Shown in pieces: positions 63,038 to 64,000 of a stretch of 64,000 bases of DNA. The notes beneath the pieces are model-generated. The model saw only the letters and a list, made by a program, of their open reading frames with translations. It was not told the origin of the DNA and made no database searches. Numbering within the stretch: the stretch's first letter is position 1; the number at the start of each line of letters is the position of its first letter. Both the position numbers and the translations under genes were made by a program. The DNA is from Streptomyces roseolilacinus. GTDB lineage: Bacteria; Actinomycetota; Actinomycetes; Streptomycetales; Streptomycetaceae. The DNA lies in assembly GCF_014649335.1 (NCBI RefSeq), contig NZ_BMSV01000013.1:1-64000 (forward strand), read 5' to 3'.

Positions 63038-64000
63038 TCATGCCGGGAGGTGGGCGTCCGGGCCGGAGCGGGCCAGGCCGGCCAGGGTCCGCAGGGCCCG
63101 CGTGAGGACCTCCCGCGGGGGTGAGGCCAGGCCCAGGCGGACGGCGTGGGGCGCCCGGTGGGGGTCCGTGGTGAAGGCCGACGCCGGGGTCAGGGCGATG
63201 CCGTGGCGGGCCGCCGCCGCCACGAACAGGTCGGCGCGCCACGCCGGGGGCAGGTCCCACCAGCAGAAGCAGGAGCGCGGGTCCGTGCGCAGGGCGAACC
63301 CGGACAGGTCGCGGCGGACCAGGGACTGGCGGTGCTCGACCTCCCGGCGCTTCGCGCGGACCAGGGCGTCGACCGTTCCGGCCGACTGCCAGCGCGTCGC
63401 CGCCTCCAGGGCGTAGCCCGACGGGGACCAGCCGCCCGAGCGCACGGCCGCCTCGACGGCGGGGGCCAGGGCGTCCGGTACGACGGCGAAGCCCACGGTC
63501 AGACCGGGGGCGAGGCGCTTGGACAGGCTGTCCACGACGACCGTCCGCTCGGGTGCCAGGGCGGCGAGCGGCGGCACGTCGTCGTACAGGAACGCCCAGA
63601 TGGCGTCCTCGATCACCGGCACGTCCAACCGCCGCAGGGTCGCGACGAGTTCGGTGCGGCGGCCGGGCGGCATGGTGAGGGACAGCGGGTTGTGGAGCGC
63701 CGGCTGCAGGTAGACGGCGTGCAGCGGCGCGGTGCGGTGGGCGTCGGCGAGGGACTCCGGCCGTACGCCGGCCTCGTCCATGGCCAGCGGGACCACGGTC
63801 ACGCCGAGGCGGCCCGCGAGGGACTTCAGCACCGGGTACGTCAGCTCCTCGGCGCCCAGCCGCCCGCCCGGCGGGACCAGCGCGGCGACGGCGGCCGAGA
63901 TCGCTTGGCGGCCGTTGCCGGTGAACAGCACCCGGTCCGGGTCGGGCCGCCAGTCGGCGCGGGCCAGGAGGCGGGCGGCGGCCGTACGGGACCGGGCGGT
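63038..64000 (-). CDS. PLP-dependent aminotransferase (MocR-type or AAT-I), partial
   Basis: The frame is open through the window edge, so the N-terminus is missing. About 320 residues are present. LFTGNGRQAISAAVAAL starts the PLP fold. LQPALHNPLSLTMPPGRR, PVIEDAIWAFLYDD and VVVDSLSKRLAPGLTVGF (PLP-binding lysine) follow the order of fold-type I class I/II aminotransferases. Many such genes carry an N-terminal GntR domain (MocR), which cannot be checked here. Confidence 0.85.
   Translation of the reverse strand, partial: TARSRTAAARLLARADWRPDPDRVLFTGNGRQAISAAVAALVPPGGRLGAEELTYPVLKSLAGRLGVTVVPLAMDEAGVRPESLADAHRTAPLHAVYLQPALHNPLSLTMPPGRRTELVATLRRLDVPVIEDAIWAFLYDDVPPLAALAPERTVVVDSLSKRLAPGLTVGFAVVPDALAPAVEAAVRSGGWSPSGYALEAATRWQSAGTVDALVRAKRREVEHRQSLVRRDLSGFALRTDPRSCFCWWDLPPAWRADLFVAAAARHGIALTPASAFTTDPHRAPHAVRLGLASPPREVLTRALRTLAGLARSGPDAHLPA

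Overview
The window is high-GC actinobacterial DNA, almost certainly a Streptomyces chromosome. The evidence is strong G/C bias at third codon positions, frequent GTG starts, WblA, BldG, a bldA-type rare TTA codon in only two recognised genes, an actinobacterial lysine-tailed TopA, and an actinobacterial Tad/Flp locus. From memory, the gene order from the penicillin-binding protein and wblA (about 6.1-9.2 kb) to the SlpD-like protease (about 57.3 kb) matches the S. coelicolor SCO3580-to-SCO3540 region. This is recall, not a search.

Layout. 0-4.1 kb: the end of ispG translationally coupled to a ferredoxin gene, then a minus-strand operon (UbiA prenyltransferase, Cys/His protein, small HTH protein) and a GNAT gene. 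4.4-6.1 kb: tRNA-Pro, a metallophosphoesterase and a GatB/YqeY protein. 6.1-19.6 kb: a bifunctional PBP divergent from wblA, two coupled ArsA-like ATPases, DUF4177-RidA-NUDIX-MBL genes, an SPFH protein, crp divergent from nth, a CoA-type NUDIX gene, a MarP-like membrane protease, a 20-bp tandem repeat and a 59-residue small ORF. 19.7-30.3 kb: alpha/beta hydrolase with holin-like protein, NhaA, acs, a SulP-STAS-carbonic anhydrase fusion, a deacetylase-like lipoprotein and a CooC-like ATPase.

30.3-40.9 kb is the richest part. It holds a degenerate Fic-like protein, the locus where S. coelicolor carries the 6S-like RNA scr3559, a HAD phosphatase, a clear 6C RNA, the Ssd-TadA-TadB-TadC-pilin-TadE-TadG operon, and an MrfA-like DECH helicase whose fifth codon is TTA, divergent from bldG. 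41.5-57.3 kb: the BldG-partner anti-sigma factor, a K+-independent H+-pyrophosphatase, a lipoprotein, a methyltransferase, topA, a transporter-thymidylate kinase-coiled coil fusion, DNA polymerase III delta prime and a secreted tripeptidyl-peptidase-like lipoprotein. tRNA-Thr follows. After it (57.6-64 kb) come accessory functions: a PPOX flavoprotein with an MFS exporter under a divergent LysR, a hydrolase with an imine-reductase-like enzyme under a divergent HxlR, and a partial PLP aminotransferase.

Together the core is a housekeeping and development block: cell-wall synthesis, WblA, Crp, BldG and its anti-sigma partner, two structured RNAs, DNA topology, nucleotide supply and replication. 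No mobile element, CRISPR array or complete biosynthetic gene cluster was seen. The most unusual items are the tripartite Tmk protein, the tandem regulatory RNAs beside the Tad locus, the Fic-like pseudoenzyme, the N-box change in the anti-sigma factor, and the TTA-gated helicase whose tail is antisense to TadG.
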